Program-made: the position numbers and the translations under genes
The notes under the pieces: generated by a model
Database searches by the model: none
Seen by the model: the letters and a program-made list of their open reading frames with translations, nothing else
What the model was told of the DNA's origin: nothing
Shown here: piece after piece, positions 7,678-15,221 of the stretch
Layout: each line of letters begins with the position of its first letter
Numbering within the stretch: position 1 is the first letter of the stretch
NCBI GenBank assembly: GCA_016203535.1
Contig: JACQMO010000015.1
Location: forward strand, 101,295-135,252
Reading direction: 5' to 3'
DNA: 33,958 nucleotides
DNA from: Candidatus Uhrbacteria bacterium
Lineage (GTDB): Bacteria > Patescibacteriota > Patescibacteriia > 2-12-FULL-60-25

Positions 7678-8997
7678 ATGACCACGAGCGACCGGAGCTC
7701 CGCGTTTGCGACGCGGTATTGGATTCTGCTCCTTCTTGTCGTGGGAATCGGATCGTATGCCGTCGGAGCGCGGTCCGCGGGAAAACCGCCGGGAACCGAC
7801 GGCGCGTCCGGAACCTCGACGGTCCAAACCGTCCGCGTCCGAGGGATTGGAAGCCGCCCTCCGGACGGAGCGCTCCAGACCGTTGATTTCGAACAGTTTT
7901 GGGAACTGTGGGACCTTCTCAAGACAAAGTTCTATACGCAGCCGCTTGACGAGCAGAAAATGCTCTATGGCGCCATGTCCGGATTGACGTCATCGCTTGA
8001 TGATCCGTACACCACGTTCTTCGAACCGGCCGTGGCGGAAGAGTTCAGCAAGTCACTCGAGGGAAAATTCGAGGGGATCGGGGCGGAAATCGGGATCAAG
8101 CAGGAGCAGCTGCAGATCATCGCGCCGCTTCCGGAAAGCCCCGCCGCCCGGGCGGGCCTTCTTCCTGGCGACGCCATCCTGTTCATCAACGGCACCTCGA
8201 CCGAGGGGATGACCGTCGAAGAAGCGGTGTTCCACATCCGCGGGAAGAAAGGGACGACCGTCACCCTCACGATCGGGCGGGTGAAAGTGACGAAGGACGA
8301 CAAGGGGAAGGAGAAGCGCGACGCGTCGAAGTTCGACGTGTCCATCGTGCGCGATACGATCGTCGTGAAGAGCGTCCGGACGAAGATCGCCGACGGGAAC
8401 ATCTCCGTGATCGAGATTTCACACTTCAATTCGGACACCACGGAGGAATTCGCGAAGGCGGCGGATGAGGCGCTCGCGAAAGGCGCGAAAGGGGTCATTC
8501 TGGACGTGCGGAACAACCCCGGGGGGTTTCTGGATCGTGCGACCGCCGTGGCCGGGGAATGGGTCGGGGACGCGATCGTCGTCACGGAGCGGCGGAAGGG
8601 CGTGAAAGTGGACGAGTTCCACGGCACCGGCAAAAGCCGGCTCCGCGGGATCCCGACGGTCGTGCTCGTGAACGAAGGATCGGCGTCCGCCTCGGAGATC
8701 GTCGCCGGCGCGCTCCAGGATTACGGGGTGGCGAAGCTCATCGGAAAAAAGACGTTCGGCAAAGGGTCGGTCCAGGATTACACTGAGCTCCGCGACGGGA
8801 CGGCCGTGAAAGTGACGGTGGCCGAATGGCTGACGCCGAACGGACGGTTTATTAACGAAATCGGGATCGATCCGGATATCGTGATCGAACGAACGGAAGA
8901 GGACTATCATGCAGGACGCGACCCACAACTCGACAAAGCCATCGAGCTCCTCGGCGGGACCGCAAGCACGTCATCCGCGCCGACGGAGAAAGAGTAG
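7678..8997 (+). CDS. ctpA: S41-family carboxy-terminal processing protease
   Basis: This 439-residue serine protease (counting from ATG 7678) cleaves C-terminal tails of extracytoplasmic proteins. A single membrane anchor spans residues 14-31. A helical N-terminal region follows with FWELWDLLKTKFY. A PDZ domain lies at about 130-205 (GIGAEIGI; SPAARAGLLPGDAILFING). The S41 core has the Ser-Lys dyad: NEGSASASEIVAGA with Ser337 and TFGKGSVQ with Lys362, spaced 25 residues as in the family. The upstream in-frame TTG at 7642 was rejected because it forms the -35 box. The 3' end overlaps the Nudix gene by 89 nt. It probably tailors or degrades envelope proteins; specific substrates are unknown. 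Confidence 0.93.
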   Translation: MTTSDRSSAFATRYWILLLLVVGIGSYAVGARSAGKPPGTDGASGTSTVQTVRVRGIGSRPPDGALQTVDFEQFWELWDLLKTKFYTQPLDEQKMLYGAMSGLTSSLDDPYTTFFEPAVAEEFSKSLEGKFEGIGAEIGIKQEQLQIIAPLPESPAARAGLLPGDAILFINGTSTEGMTVEEAVFHIRGKKGTTVTLTIGRVKVTKDDKGKEKRDASKFDVSIVRDTIVVKSVRTKIADGNISVIEISHFNSDTTEEFAKAADEALAKGAKGVILDVRNNPGGFLDRATAVAGEWVGDAIVVTERRKGVKVDEFHGTGKSRLRGIPTVVLVNEGSASASEIVAGALQDYGVAKLIGKKTFGKGSVQDYTELRDGTAVKVTVAEWLTPNGRFINEIGIDPDIVIERTEEDYHAGRDPQLDKAIELLGGTASTSSAPTEKE

Positions 8998-9511
8998 CCC
9001 GCGTTTTCGCCGCGAACTGTCCGCCGGCGGGATCATTTTCCGCCGCAGAAACGGACGGGTGGAATTCTTTTTCATCAAGGACCCGTACGGGAAATGGACG
9101 TTCCCGAAGGGCCATCAAGAACTCGGGGAAACCCTGGCGGAAACGGCGGTCCGCGAAATCCGCGAAGAAACGGGACTGACGGACCTGAAGTTCGTCGCGC
9201 CCCTCGGCCGGACGATTTTCAGTTTTCGCCGGAGCAAGACGGTGATCGCGAAGACCGTGTTCCTCTTTTTGTTTGAAGCTCCGGCGCACGCCGTGGAAGA
9301 GCTCCCCGGGACGGAAGGGATCACCGAAGCCGCTTGGTTTCCGATCCAGCAGGCCCTCACGGTTTCCGGGTACCGGAATTTGGACCGTCTGTTGTCGAAA
9401 GCTCTTCATCTCACCGCGAGCCGCCGCCGTAATTCACAGCCACAAAAAAATCACCGCCCGCTGCGGGCGGACGGCGATCATCCCTCGAGGGACGTTACTT
9501 CTGCGGGGTGA
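8909..9511 (+). CDS. Nudix hydrolase
   Basis: The Nudix box is complete: Gly68, Glu74, then REIREETGL at 82-90, which binds the divalent metal and positions the diphosphate substrate. The fold starts at about residue 36 ([11 protein letters not shown]); the first 35 residues are a basic, Ser-rich tail. FPKGH and the Trp at AAWFPI fit the diadenosine-polyphosphate/MutT-like branch, but the substrate cannot be fixed. ATG 8909 has GAAGAGG a few bases upstream and lies 89 nt inside the protease gene; no later start precedes the domain. The last 30 codons run through the rpmA terminator and 17 nt into the 3' end of rpmA on the other strand, so the C-terminal tail is probably not functional protein. 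Confidence 0.85.
   Translation: MQDATHNSTKPSSSSAGPQARHPRRRRKSSPRFRRELSAGGIIFRRRNGRVEFFFIKDPYGKWTFPKGHQELGETLAETAVREIREETGLTDLKFVAPLGRTIFSFRRSKTVIAKTVFLFLFEAPAHAVEELPGTEGITEAAWFPIQQALTVSGYRNLDRLLSKALHLTASRRRNSQPQKNHRPLRADGDHPSRDVTSAG
9443..9470 (-). terminator. Rho-independent terminator of rpmA
   Basis: On the minus strand a 7-bp GC stem (ccgcccg/cgggcgg, 3-nt loop, 9454-9470) is followed by TGATTTTTTT. It lies 24 bp past the rpmA stop. The same bases encode the tail of the Nudix protein on the plus strand. Confidence 0.8.
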
Positions 9512-9776
9512 CGTGGGCGAACTTCGCCGGTCGCAGCGCGCCGGTGTAGCGTCGGATTTTTTTCTCGGTGTAGGAAACGATCCCGTCGCGCAGGGCGTAG
9601 ATCGTGTCATCGGACCCCATGCGGACGTTTTTTCCGGCTCGGATTTTCGAACCGCGCTGCCGGACAAGGATGTTTCCAGTCCGCGCGAATTCACCCGCGT
9701 ACAGCTTCACGCCAAGGCGTTGGCCTTGGGAATCGCGCCCGTAACTTGTAGATCCTCCGGCTTTTTTATGTGCCAT
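9495..9776 (-). CDS. rpmA: 50S ribosomal protein L27
   Basis: The 93-residue protein begins [16 protein letters not shown] and contains the conserved GNILVRQRG and GSDDTIYAL segments typical of bL27. The N-terminus reaches the peptidyl-transferase centre; it starts directly with the mature form and lacks the cleavable extension seen in Firmicutes. Its usual partner rplU (L21) is not adjacent, so it is a single-gene unit with its own terminator. No Shine-Dalgarno is visible; a weak TATCCC lies 6 nt before the start, which would again be leaderless. A heptamer array sits 19 nt upstream. Confidence 0.97.
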   Translation of the reverse strand: MAHKKAGGSTSYGRDSQGQRLGVKLYAGEFARTGNILVRQRGSKIRAGKNVRMGSDDTIYALRDGIVSYTEKKIRRYTGALRPAKFAHVTPQK

Positions 9777-9794
9777 ATGATGGGGATAGGGTAT

Positions 9795-9829
9795 CGTGAA
9801 CCGTGATCCGTGTACCCGTACCGGTGAAC
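9795..9829 (+). repeat. Heptanucleotide repeat array (CGTGAAC units) upstream of rpmA
   Basis: Five consecutive 7-nt units: cgtgaac, cgtgatc, cgtgtac, ccgtacc, ggtgaac. The array fills the core of the gap between rpmA and the NifU-domain gene. Read on the minus strand it is GTTCACG-like. It is unrelated in base sequence to the array at 5214 but has the same period. Confidence 0.7.
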
Positions 9830-9874
9830 ATGATGTTTAGATATGTGCGGAAAAGATAATGAACATCGCTCCGT

Positions 9875-9903
9875 TTGTCAAGTTCGCCGGTGCTTGATAG
9901 TCT
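9875..9903 (+). promoter_or_regulatory. Sigma70-type leaderless promoter of the NifU-domain gene
   Basis: TTGTCA (9875-9880), a 17-bp spacer and TAGTCT (9898-9903) preceded by TGa form a strong promoter. Only 6 nt separate the -10 from ATG 9910, so transcription should start at or next to the start codon. Confidence 0.7.
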
Positions 9904-9909
9904 GAAACC

Positions 9910-10161
9910 ATGGCAACCAAAACCAAAGAAGAACTAATGCAGGAGATCGAACGGGTCCTGGACACCCTCCGGGAGGGGTTGGCGATGCACGCCGGGAACG
10001 TGGAACTTATCGACATGGACATGGACACCGGGAAGGTTTCCGTCCGCCTGCTGGGGACCTGTGTCGGATGTCCGATGTCCGATCTCACGCTTAAAGCGGG
10101 AATTGAAGACACGCTCATGCAGCTGTTTCCGGAGGTGACGGAAGTGGTTAACGCCCCGTAA
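9910..10161 (+). CDS. NifU C-terminal-domain Fe-S scaffold protein
   Basis: The 83-residue protein is a stand-alone NifU-like domain with the CxxC pair Cys51/Cys54 (LLGTCVGCPMSDLTL), which in NifU/NfuA proteins holds a bridging 4Fe-4S cluster between two subunits. The core ELIDMDMDTGKVSVRLLG fits the family. It probably delivers Fe-S clusters in the cytoplasm. No other Fe-S assembly genes (sufBCD, iscS) are in the window, so it may be the only scaffold locally. The start is fixed by the leaderless promoter just upstream. Confidence 0.88.
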   Translation: MATKTKEELMQEIERVLDTLREGLAMHAGNVELIDMDMDTGKVSVRLLGTCVGCPMSDLTLKAGIEDTLMQLFPEVTEVVNAP

Positions 10162-10183
10162 CCGTCCGTCGGCCACGTTCGCC

Positions 10184-10212
10184 TTTTCAGAAGCGTGAAA
10201 ATGCCATAAAGT
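10184..10212 (+). promoter_or_regulatory. Candidate promoter for the gene at 10219
   Basis: TTTTCA (10184-10189), 17 bp, then TAAAGT (10207-10212), with 6 nt to ATG 10219. The pattern repeats the leaderless layout of the neighbouring gene; the -35 is imperfect. Confidence 0.45.
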
Positions 10213-10218
10213 ACGTCC

Positions 10219-10596
10219 ATGCAGTGGGTGGAATGGAAGTTTTCGGCGCAGCGGGCGGCACAGGATACATTCAGCCGCGTGATGGTGATCGGCGCGGCGG
10301 TGATCCTCGTTGCCTTCAGCGCATTCCTCCTTATCCGGCTGGTTCCGGAGGGGAGGCAGGCCGGCGTGATCACCCTCCACTACAACGTCTATCTCGGCAT
10401 CGACGACGTGCGCCCGTGGCCGTGGATGTTTGTCCTCCCCGCTTCCGCGTTCGCCCTCCTCGCGGCCGACATCCTGTTCGCCGTCGGCGTGTTCCGACGG
10501 GATCCGCTCGCCAGCCGGACGCTGTTCGCGACGGCGTTCGCCACCGCCGCCCTTTGGGCGGTCGGCATTTTCTTCCTTGTTTCCGTGAATACCTGA
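10219..10596 (+). CDS. Small three-helix membrane protein of unknown function
   Basis: This 125-residue protein has three hydrophobic segments, at about residues 22-42, 68-88 and 101-122. A conserved-looking extracytoplasmic stretch ITLHYNVYLGIDDVRPWPW lies between the first two. No family is recognised with certainty; similar small proteins occur in CPR genomes. It stops 6 nt before mraY, so it may head the mraY-ftsW-murG transcription unit and have an envelope role, which is inference from position. Confidence 0.75.
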   Translation: MQWVEWKFSAQRAAQDTFSRVMVIGAAVILVAFSAFLLIRLVPEGRQAGVITLHYNVYLGIDDVRPWPWMFVLPASAFALLAADILFAVGVFRRDPLASRTLFATAFATAALWAVGIFFLVSVNT

Positions 10597-10602
10597 CACG
10601 AT

Positions 10603-11655
10603 ATGTTGACGTCCGTTGACGCGTTAGTTCCATTGCTGCTCATCGCCTCCATCTGTTTCGTTGTCGCGATTTTGTGGACCCCGTCATTTATCAGGTTGCT
10701 GAAAAAATATCGGATGGGGAAATCCATCCGCGATGCCTCTGCGGCGCCGGTGATGGCGAACCTTCACGCCGCAAAGGCCGGTACGCCGACCATGGGCGGG
10801 GTCGTGATCTGGGCGACGGTCGGGATCGTTGTCGCGGCGTTCGCGTTTGGATGTTCCGTGCTCGGCGTGCGACCTGCCTGCGAACTGAATTTCTTGTCCC
10901 GGGGCCAGACGTTTCTGCCGCTCGGCGCCTTTTTCGCCGCCGCCGTGGTCGGGCTGCTCGATGATTACCTGAACGTGCGGCGGATCGGACCGCGGGGCGG
11001 GGGGTTGCGCGTCAGACACCGTCTTCTTTCGTACACGTTCATCGCCTTGGTCGCAGCCTGGTGGTTCTATACGAAATTGAGCTGGGACATCATCCATGTG
11101 CCGTTCGTCGGCGACGTGCCGCTCGGGTTGTGGTACGTCCCGTTTTTCGCGTTCGTCCTGGTGGCGACCTCCCACTCGGTCAACGTGACGGACGGGTTGG
11201 ATGGCCTCGCCGGGGGGACGCTGCTCGCCGCGTTCGGCGCCTACGGCGCCATCGCGTTCTCCGCCGGAAAATTCGACCTGGCCGCGCTCTGCGCCGCGGT
11301 GTTCGGGGCGCTGCTCGCCTTCGTGTGGCATAACGTCACCCCGGCCGCGTTTTTCATGGGGGACACCGGCGCCATGGCGCTCGGGACGCTTCTTGGGGTT
11401 ACGGCCATGCTCACGAACCAACCGCTGCTCCTTCCGCTCATCGGGCTGCCCTTCGTGGTCGAATCCGGTTCGGTGCTCGTGCAGGTCGCGTCGAAAAAGC
11501 TTCGGCGCGGGAAGAAGCTGTTCAGGAGCTCGCCGCTCCATCACCACCTGGAGGCGATAGGATGGGGCGAACCGAAGATCGTGATGCGGTTCTGGGTTAT
11601 CTCGTTCGTCGCGGCGTGGATCGGCACGGTCATCGCGCTCGTCGACCGCAGCTAG
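10603..11655 (+). CDS. mraY: Phospho-N-acetylmuramoyl-pentapeptide-transferase
   Basis: The 350-residue, about ten-helix membrane enzyme transfers phospho-MurNAc-pentapeptide to undecaprenyl phosphate, making lipid I. Hallmarks are GTPTMGGVVIW near the N-terminal loop, LDDYLNVRR with the Asp-Asp pair, SVNVTDGLDGLAGG, FMGDTGAMALG, and the C-terminal SSPLHHHLEAIGW. Length matches the family (320-360). ATG 10603 has no Shine-Dalgarno. It is followed after one base by ftsW and then murG, so lipid I synthesis, lipid II synthesis and polymerisation are encoded together. Confidence 0.97.
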   Translation: MLTSVDALVPLLLIASICFVVAILWTPSFIRLLKKYRMGKSIRDASAAPVMANLHAAKAGTPTMGGVVIWATVGIVVAAFAFGCSVLGVRPACELNFLSRGQTFLPLGAFFAAAVVGLLDDYLNVRRIGPRGGGLRVRHRLLSYTFIALVAAWWFYTKLSWDIIHVPFVGDVPLGLWYVPFFAFVLVATSHSVNVTDGLDGLAGGTLLAAFGAYGAIAFSAGKFDLAALCAAVFGALLAFVWHNVTPAAFFMGDTGAMALGTLLGVTAMLTNQPLLLPLIGLPFVVESGSVLVQVASKKLRRGKKLFRSSPLHHHLEAIGWGEPKIVMRFWVISFVAAWIGTVIALVDRS

Positions 11656-11656
11656 G

Positions 11657-12772
11657 ATGCTTCCCGGAAATATGAAACACGGAGGAGCCGACAAAACATT
11701 CCTGTGGATCGTCGTGGGGCTTCTCCTGTTCGGGGGGGTTATGCTCCTTTCGGCGAGCGGGCCGTTCGGCTACCAGAAATTCGGCGACAGCCTGTATTTT
11801 TTCAAGCATCAGCTTGTGTTCGGACTGCTGCCGGGGGCGGCGGCATTTGCGATCTGCGCGATCCTCGATTACCGGAAGCTTCGCGGTTTCGGCGGCCTGT
11901 TCCTGATCGCGAGCATCGTCCTGCTTGTGCTCGTCTATGTTCCGGGACTTGGGTTGAACGTCGGCGGTTCCTCTCGCTGGGTGACGATCGCCGGTCTGGC
12001 GTTTCAGCCGTCGGAATTCGTGAAGGTGCTGTTCCTGTTGTATGCCGCGGCATGGATGGCGGCGAAACCGCCGCAAGATATGAAAACGCTGGAGCGGGGG
12101 CTTTTCCCGTTTCTCGTTCCGCTCGGCGCCGTGGTGTTTCTCCTGGTCGCGCAACCGAATACGGGGACCACGATGGTTCTCGTTGGGACGGTTTTCCTCA
12201 TGTATTTCGTGGCCGGCGCGCCATACACCTGGTTCGTGGGGTTGAGTATCGCGGCCGTCGCGCTCGTCGCAGCGCTCGTGAAGCTCACGCCGTACCGTGC
12301 GGCGAGGTTCATGACATTCCTGCACCCGGAACTGGATCCGCAGGGGATCGGGTACCACATCAACCAGGCGTATCTCGCGATCGGATCCGGCGGATTTTTC
12401 GGGCTCGGGTACGGCCATTCGCGGCAAAAGTACCTGTACCTTCCGGAAGTGGCCGGCGATTCCATTTTCGCCATCATGGCGGAAGAGCTGGGGTTTATCG
12501 CCGTCCTGTTTTTCCTTCTGATCCTTGCCGCACTCGTGGTTCGTTGTTTTCGGATCGCCGCGAGGGCGCCGGATGAGTTCGGAACGTACCTTGCGAGCGG
12601 CGTCGGCGGATGGATCGCCGTCCAGTCGGTCCTGAACATCGCCTCCATGCTGGGGCTCCTTCCGATTACCGGCGTCACGCTGCCGTTCGTGAGTTACGGA
12701 AGCTCCGCGCTCATCGCGCTTTGCATCGGCTGCGGGCTTGTCGCATCCGTCTCGAAATACTCAAGGTCGTAA
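11657..12772 (+). CDS. ftsW: SEDS-family peptidoglycan polymerase FtsW
   Basis: The 371-residue protein has about ten hydrophobic helices and SEDS signatures: GGSSRWVTIAGLAFQPSEFVK, the IGSGGFFGLGYGHSRQKYLYLPE segment, and near the C-terminus PITGVTLPFVSYGSSAL. FtsW polymerises lipid II at the septum with a partner penicillin-binding protein. RodA is the close alternative; placement between mraY and murG favours FtsW. Start ATG 11657 directly follows the mraY stop; ATG 11672 is equally possible and would remove only five residues. Confidence 0.93.
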   Translation: MLPGNMKHGGADKTFLWIVVGLLLFGGVMLLSASGPFGYQKFGDSLYFFKHQLVFGLLPGAAAFAICAILDYRKLRGFGGLFLIASIVLLVLVYVPGLGLNVGGSSRWVTIAGLAFQPSEFVKVLFLLYAAAWMAAKPPQDMKTLERGLFPFLVPLGAVVFLLVAQPNTGTTMVLVGTVFLMYFVAGAPYTWFVGLSIAAVALVAALVKLTPYRAARFMTFLHPELDPQGIGYHINQAYLAIGSGGFFGLGYGHSRQKYLYLPEVAGDSIFAIMAEELGFIAVLFFLLILAALVVRCFRIAARAPDEFGTYLASGVGGWIAVQSVLNIASMLGLLPITGVTLPFVSYGSSALIALCIGCGLVASVSKYSRS

Positions 12773-12777
12773 GTCAT

Positions 12778-13836
12778 ATGCAAACGATCCTGTTCACCGG
12801 AGGGGGGACGATGGGGCCGGTCACGCCGCTCCTCGCGGTTTGGCGCGAGATGAAACGTCGGCGGCCGGAGCTCGGCGCCGCGTGGGTCGGAACGCCGGAA
12901 GGCCCGGAACGTATCGAAGTGGAAAAGGAAGGAATCCGGTTCTTCTCGCTGCCGGTCGTGAAGATTCCACGGTACCCGAGCATTCGGTGGATCACCTGGC
13001 CGTTCGCGTTCTTCTTCGCAAGACGGAAGGCGGCGAAGATGCTTGCAGAGATACGTCCATCGCTCGTCGTCTCTGCCGGCGGGTTCACGTCCGTGCCGGT
13101 CATCCGCGCCGCTCGGCTGCGCAGGATCCCATGCGCGATCCATCAGCTCGACGCGGAACCCGGCCTTTCAAACATCGCCGTCGCTCGAGTGTGCCAATCC
13201 GTCACGACATCCTTCCGGTACGATTTCCCGCCGTTTCAAAAGGTTCAAAGCGAACAGATGCCGACCCCGTCCCGATTTGCCGGCATTGCGATACCGACGA
13301 AGGAGGAAGCGGGACGCTCGTTCGGTCTTGATCCCGCCCGCCCGGTCGTCTTCATCGTCGGCGGCGGAACGGGATCCAAAGCCGTGAATGACGCGGTCGG
13401 AAGCATCCTCGGCCGTTTACTCAACATCGCGCAGGTGATTCATCTCACCGGCAAGGGAAAAAGCGGGGGACGGCAACGGCCGGGATACGTCGTCGCCGAT
13501 TTTTTCGACGAGTCGGCGATGCTCCGTGCCTACGCCGCGGCGGATATCGTCGTGTCCCGCGCCGGCATGGGCGGGATCACGGACGCGATCACACTAAAAA
13601 AAGCGACGATCCTGGTTCCGATCCCAAGGAGCCATCAGGAGCAAAACGTCCGGAGATTGCCGTTCGCCGTCGTACAGCAAGGAGACGGGTTCCCCGATCG
13701 GCTTCTGAAGCAGATCGAGCAACTGTTGGAGGATGCCGAAGCAAGACGGTTATTGGCTGAAAAGATCGGCGCGGCGCTTCCCGTGGATAACGGAAGCACC
13801 CTTGCGGAGAGGTGGCTGAAATTGGTGGGCAAATAA
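12778..13836 (+). CDS. murG: Divergent MurG, lipid II-forming GlcNAc transferase
   Basis: The 352-residue GT28-type enzyme adds GlcNAc to lipid I at the inner membrane face. The N-terminal loop reads FTGGGTMGPVTPLLAVWREM where MurG normally has GGTGGH; the His is replaced by Pro. The middle segment VVSAGGFTSVPVIRAAR matches the MurG SxGGY/F region, and the C-terminal donor-binding region has FIVGGGTGSKAVN, VSRAGMGGITDAI and SHQEQNV, as expected. The frame is open further upstream but that part overlaps ftsW; ATG 12778, 5 nt after the ftsW stop, begins the canonical strand. Gene order strongly supports the assignment. Confidence 0.9.
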   Translation: MQTILFTGGGTMGPVTPLLAVWREMKRRRPELGAAWVGTPEGPERIEVEKEGIRFFSLPVVKIPRYPSIRWITWPFAFFFARRKAAKMLAEIRPSLVVSAGGFTSVPVIRAARLRRIPCAIHQLDAEPGLSNIAVARVCQSVTTSFRYDFPPFQKVQSEQMPTPSRFAGIAIPTKEEAGRSFGLDPARPVVFIVGGGTGSKAVNDAVGSILGRLLNIAQVIHLTGKGKSGGRQRPGYVVADFFDESAMLRAYAAADIVVSRAGMGGITDAITLKKATILVPIPRSHQEQNVRRLPFAVVQQGDGFPDRLLKQIEQLLEDAEARRLLAEKIGAALPVDNGSTLAERWLKLVGK

Positions 13837-13861
13837 AACCCCGCCATCGAGGCGGGGTTTT
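13835..13861. terminator. Bidirectional terminator between murG and tRNA-Lys
   Basis: An 11-bp stem (aaaaccccgcc/ggcggggtttt) with a 5-nt loop ends in T-runs on both strands. It overlaps the murG stop codon and begins 3 nt past the tRNA 3' end, so it serves both convergent units. Confidence 0.88.
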
Positions 13862-13864
13862 ATT

Positions 13865-13939
13865 TGGTGGGTCGGGTGGGGATCGAACCCACGACCTTGG
13901 GCTTAAAAGGCCCCTGCTCTACCACTGAGCTACCGACCC
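13865..13939 (-). tRNA. tRNA-Lys (anticodon TTT)
   Basis: The minus strand folds into a complete cloverleaf: acceptor GGGTCGG/CCGACCC, D arm GCTC-GAGC, anticodon stem closing the loop CTTTTAA, and T arm GTGGG-TTCGATC-CCCAC. It ends with discriminator A and an encoded CCA. Anticodon positions 34-36 read TTT, so it is tRNA-Lys. The outermost anticodon-stem pair (27:43) is a G-A mismatch. Confidence 0.93.
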
Positions 13940-13951
13940 GGAGGAGCGAGC

Positions 13952-13981
13952 GAAGTAGGGAAGCAGCAGCTTCCCTACTTC
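13952..13981. repeat. Perfect hairpin 5' of tRNA-Lys
   Basis: A 13-bp perfect inverted repeat with a 4-nt loop (left arm gaagtagggaagc). It lies 12 bp upstream of the tRNA gene. It lacks a T-run on either side, so it is not a standard terminator. Confidence 0.75.
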
Positions 13982-13992
13982 CGAGCGACGAC

Positions 13993-14020
13993 GGGTCGGT
14001 ATGGTACTCCATACCGACCC
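13993..14020. repeat. Hairpin whose arms copy the tRNA-Lys 5' end
   Basis: A 12-bp perfect inverted repeat (gggtcggtatgg, loop tact). Nine bases of each arm, GGGTCGGTA, equal the first nine bases of the neighbouring tRNA-Lys. No T-run follows on either strand. Confidence 0.75.
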
Positions 14021-14093
14021 TAGGAGAACGTGAAGCTAGAAAAAACCTCCCAATTGCGGTAGGATGATAGCGAAAATCCGCAGAAGAATCAAG

Positions 14094-15221
14094 ATGCGCA
14101 TTGCCATGATCGGTGCGAAGGGGATTCCTGCCTCCATGGCGCTTGGGGGCGGGATTGAGCGTCATGTAGAGATTCTTTCGCGCCGTCTGGCCGAACGGGG
14201 CCATAACGTGAGCGTCTACGTCCGTCCGTATACGAACCCGAAGCGGAGATTCACATGGTCCGGCGTCCACCTGATCACGTTGCCTACCATCCGACGCAAA
14301 CATCTCGACGCCATCGTCCATACTTTTCTCGCGACCATCCACGTGCTTTTTCAAAACGTGGACATCATCCACTATCACGCCGTCGGTCCAGCGACCCTCG
14401 CGTGGATTCCTCGACTCTTCAAATGGAGGAGCAGGGTCGTTGTCACCTTCCACGGCCGTGACCAGTTCCACGAGAAATGGAAATGGGCGGCGCGGATGTA
14501 CCTTGCGTTCGGGGAATGGGCTGCCTGCCGGTTCCCGCACCTCACGATCGCCATTTCGCACGAAATCCGTTTGTTCTGCGAGATGATGTATCGTCGGAAC
14601 GCCGTGTACATCCCGAATGGCGTCGAGGTCCCGAAGCGCCTGCCGGGCACCCAACACCTCAAGAAGATCGGTCTCGAACCGGAGCAGTATCTCATCACGC
14701 TCGGTCGGCTGATCCCCGTGAAGGCCTACGAAGACGCAATCTTGGCCTATAAAAACCTGGAAACCGACAAGAAACTCCTCCTGATCGGCGATGCGAGTTA
14801 CGACTCGATCGAATACCAAAGCAAGCTGGAACGACTCGCCGCAAGCGATGCGCGTGTCATTCTCATGGGACGTCGGACCGGTGAGGAGCTCGAACAGCTC
14901 ATCGCGCATTGTTACGCCATGATCCATCCGTCCCGTTCGGAAGGATTGTCCATCGCGATTCTCGAAGCGCTGTCGTACGGGCGGCTTGTCGTTATGAGCG
15001 ACATCCCCGCGAACCGCGAACTTGTTGACCATTCGGGCGTCGCGTATCCCGTTGGCAATGTGAAAAAACTCCAGGAGGTCCTACAATGGGTGATATCGGA
15101 TCCGGTGATGGTGCGGCTCCGCGGGGAGCGGGGACGTGACGCCGTGCAGAAACTCTACGCATGGGATCGCGTCGTCGCGCGCACCGAGCAGGAATACGAA
15201 CAATTGTTCCAGACGACATGA
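14094..15221 (+). CDS. Family 4 glycosyltransferase
   Basis: The 375-residue protein (from ATG 14094) has a GT-B fold: N-terminal MRIAMIGAKGIPAS followed by a Gly-rich loop and IERHVEILSRRLAERGH, and C-terminal LGRLIPVKAYEDAI and HPSRSEGLSIAILEALSYG, which contains the E-x7-E nucleotide-sugar site. It probably transfers a sugar such as rhamnose or glucose onto an envelope glycan at the cytoplasmic face. The frame is open from an ATG at 14064, but that codon overlaps a TAGGAT -10-like sequence and family members start at MKIAxIGxKGIP, so 14094 is preferred; AGAAG lies upstream. It overlaps the next gene by ATGA. Confidence 0.88.
   Translation: MRIAMIGAKGIPASMALGGGIERHVEILSRRLAERGHNVSVYVRPYTNPKRRFTWSGVHLITLPTIRRKHLDAIVHTFLATIHVLFQNVDIIHYHAVGPATLAWIPRLFKWRSRVVVTFHGRDQFHEKWKWAARMYLAFGEWAACRFPHLTIAISHEIRLFCEMMYRRNAVYIPNGVEVPKRLPGTQHLKKIGLEPEQYLITLGRLIPVKAYEDAILAYKNLETDKKLLLIGDASYDSIEYQSKLERLAASDARVILMGRRTGEELEQLIAHCYAMIHPSRSEGLSIAILEALSYGRLVVMSDIPANRELVDHSGVAYPVGNVKKLQEVLQWVISDPVMVRLRGERGRDAVQKLYAWDRVVARTEQEYEQLFQTT

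Noticed and set aside
12610-12777. Upstream extension of murG
   Set aside because: It overlaps the ftsW coding end and lacks MurG features; ATG 12778 starts the canonical first strand.
13860-15032. 390-residue minus-strand open frame covering tRNA-Lys
   Set aside because: It would include the tRNA gene and both hairpins and lies opposite a clear GT4 glycosyltransferase.
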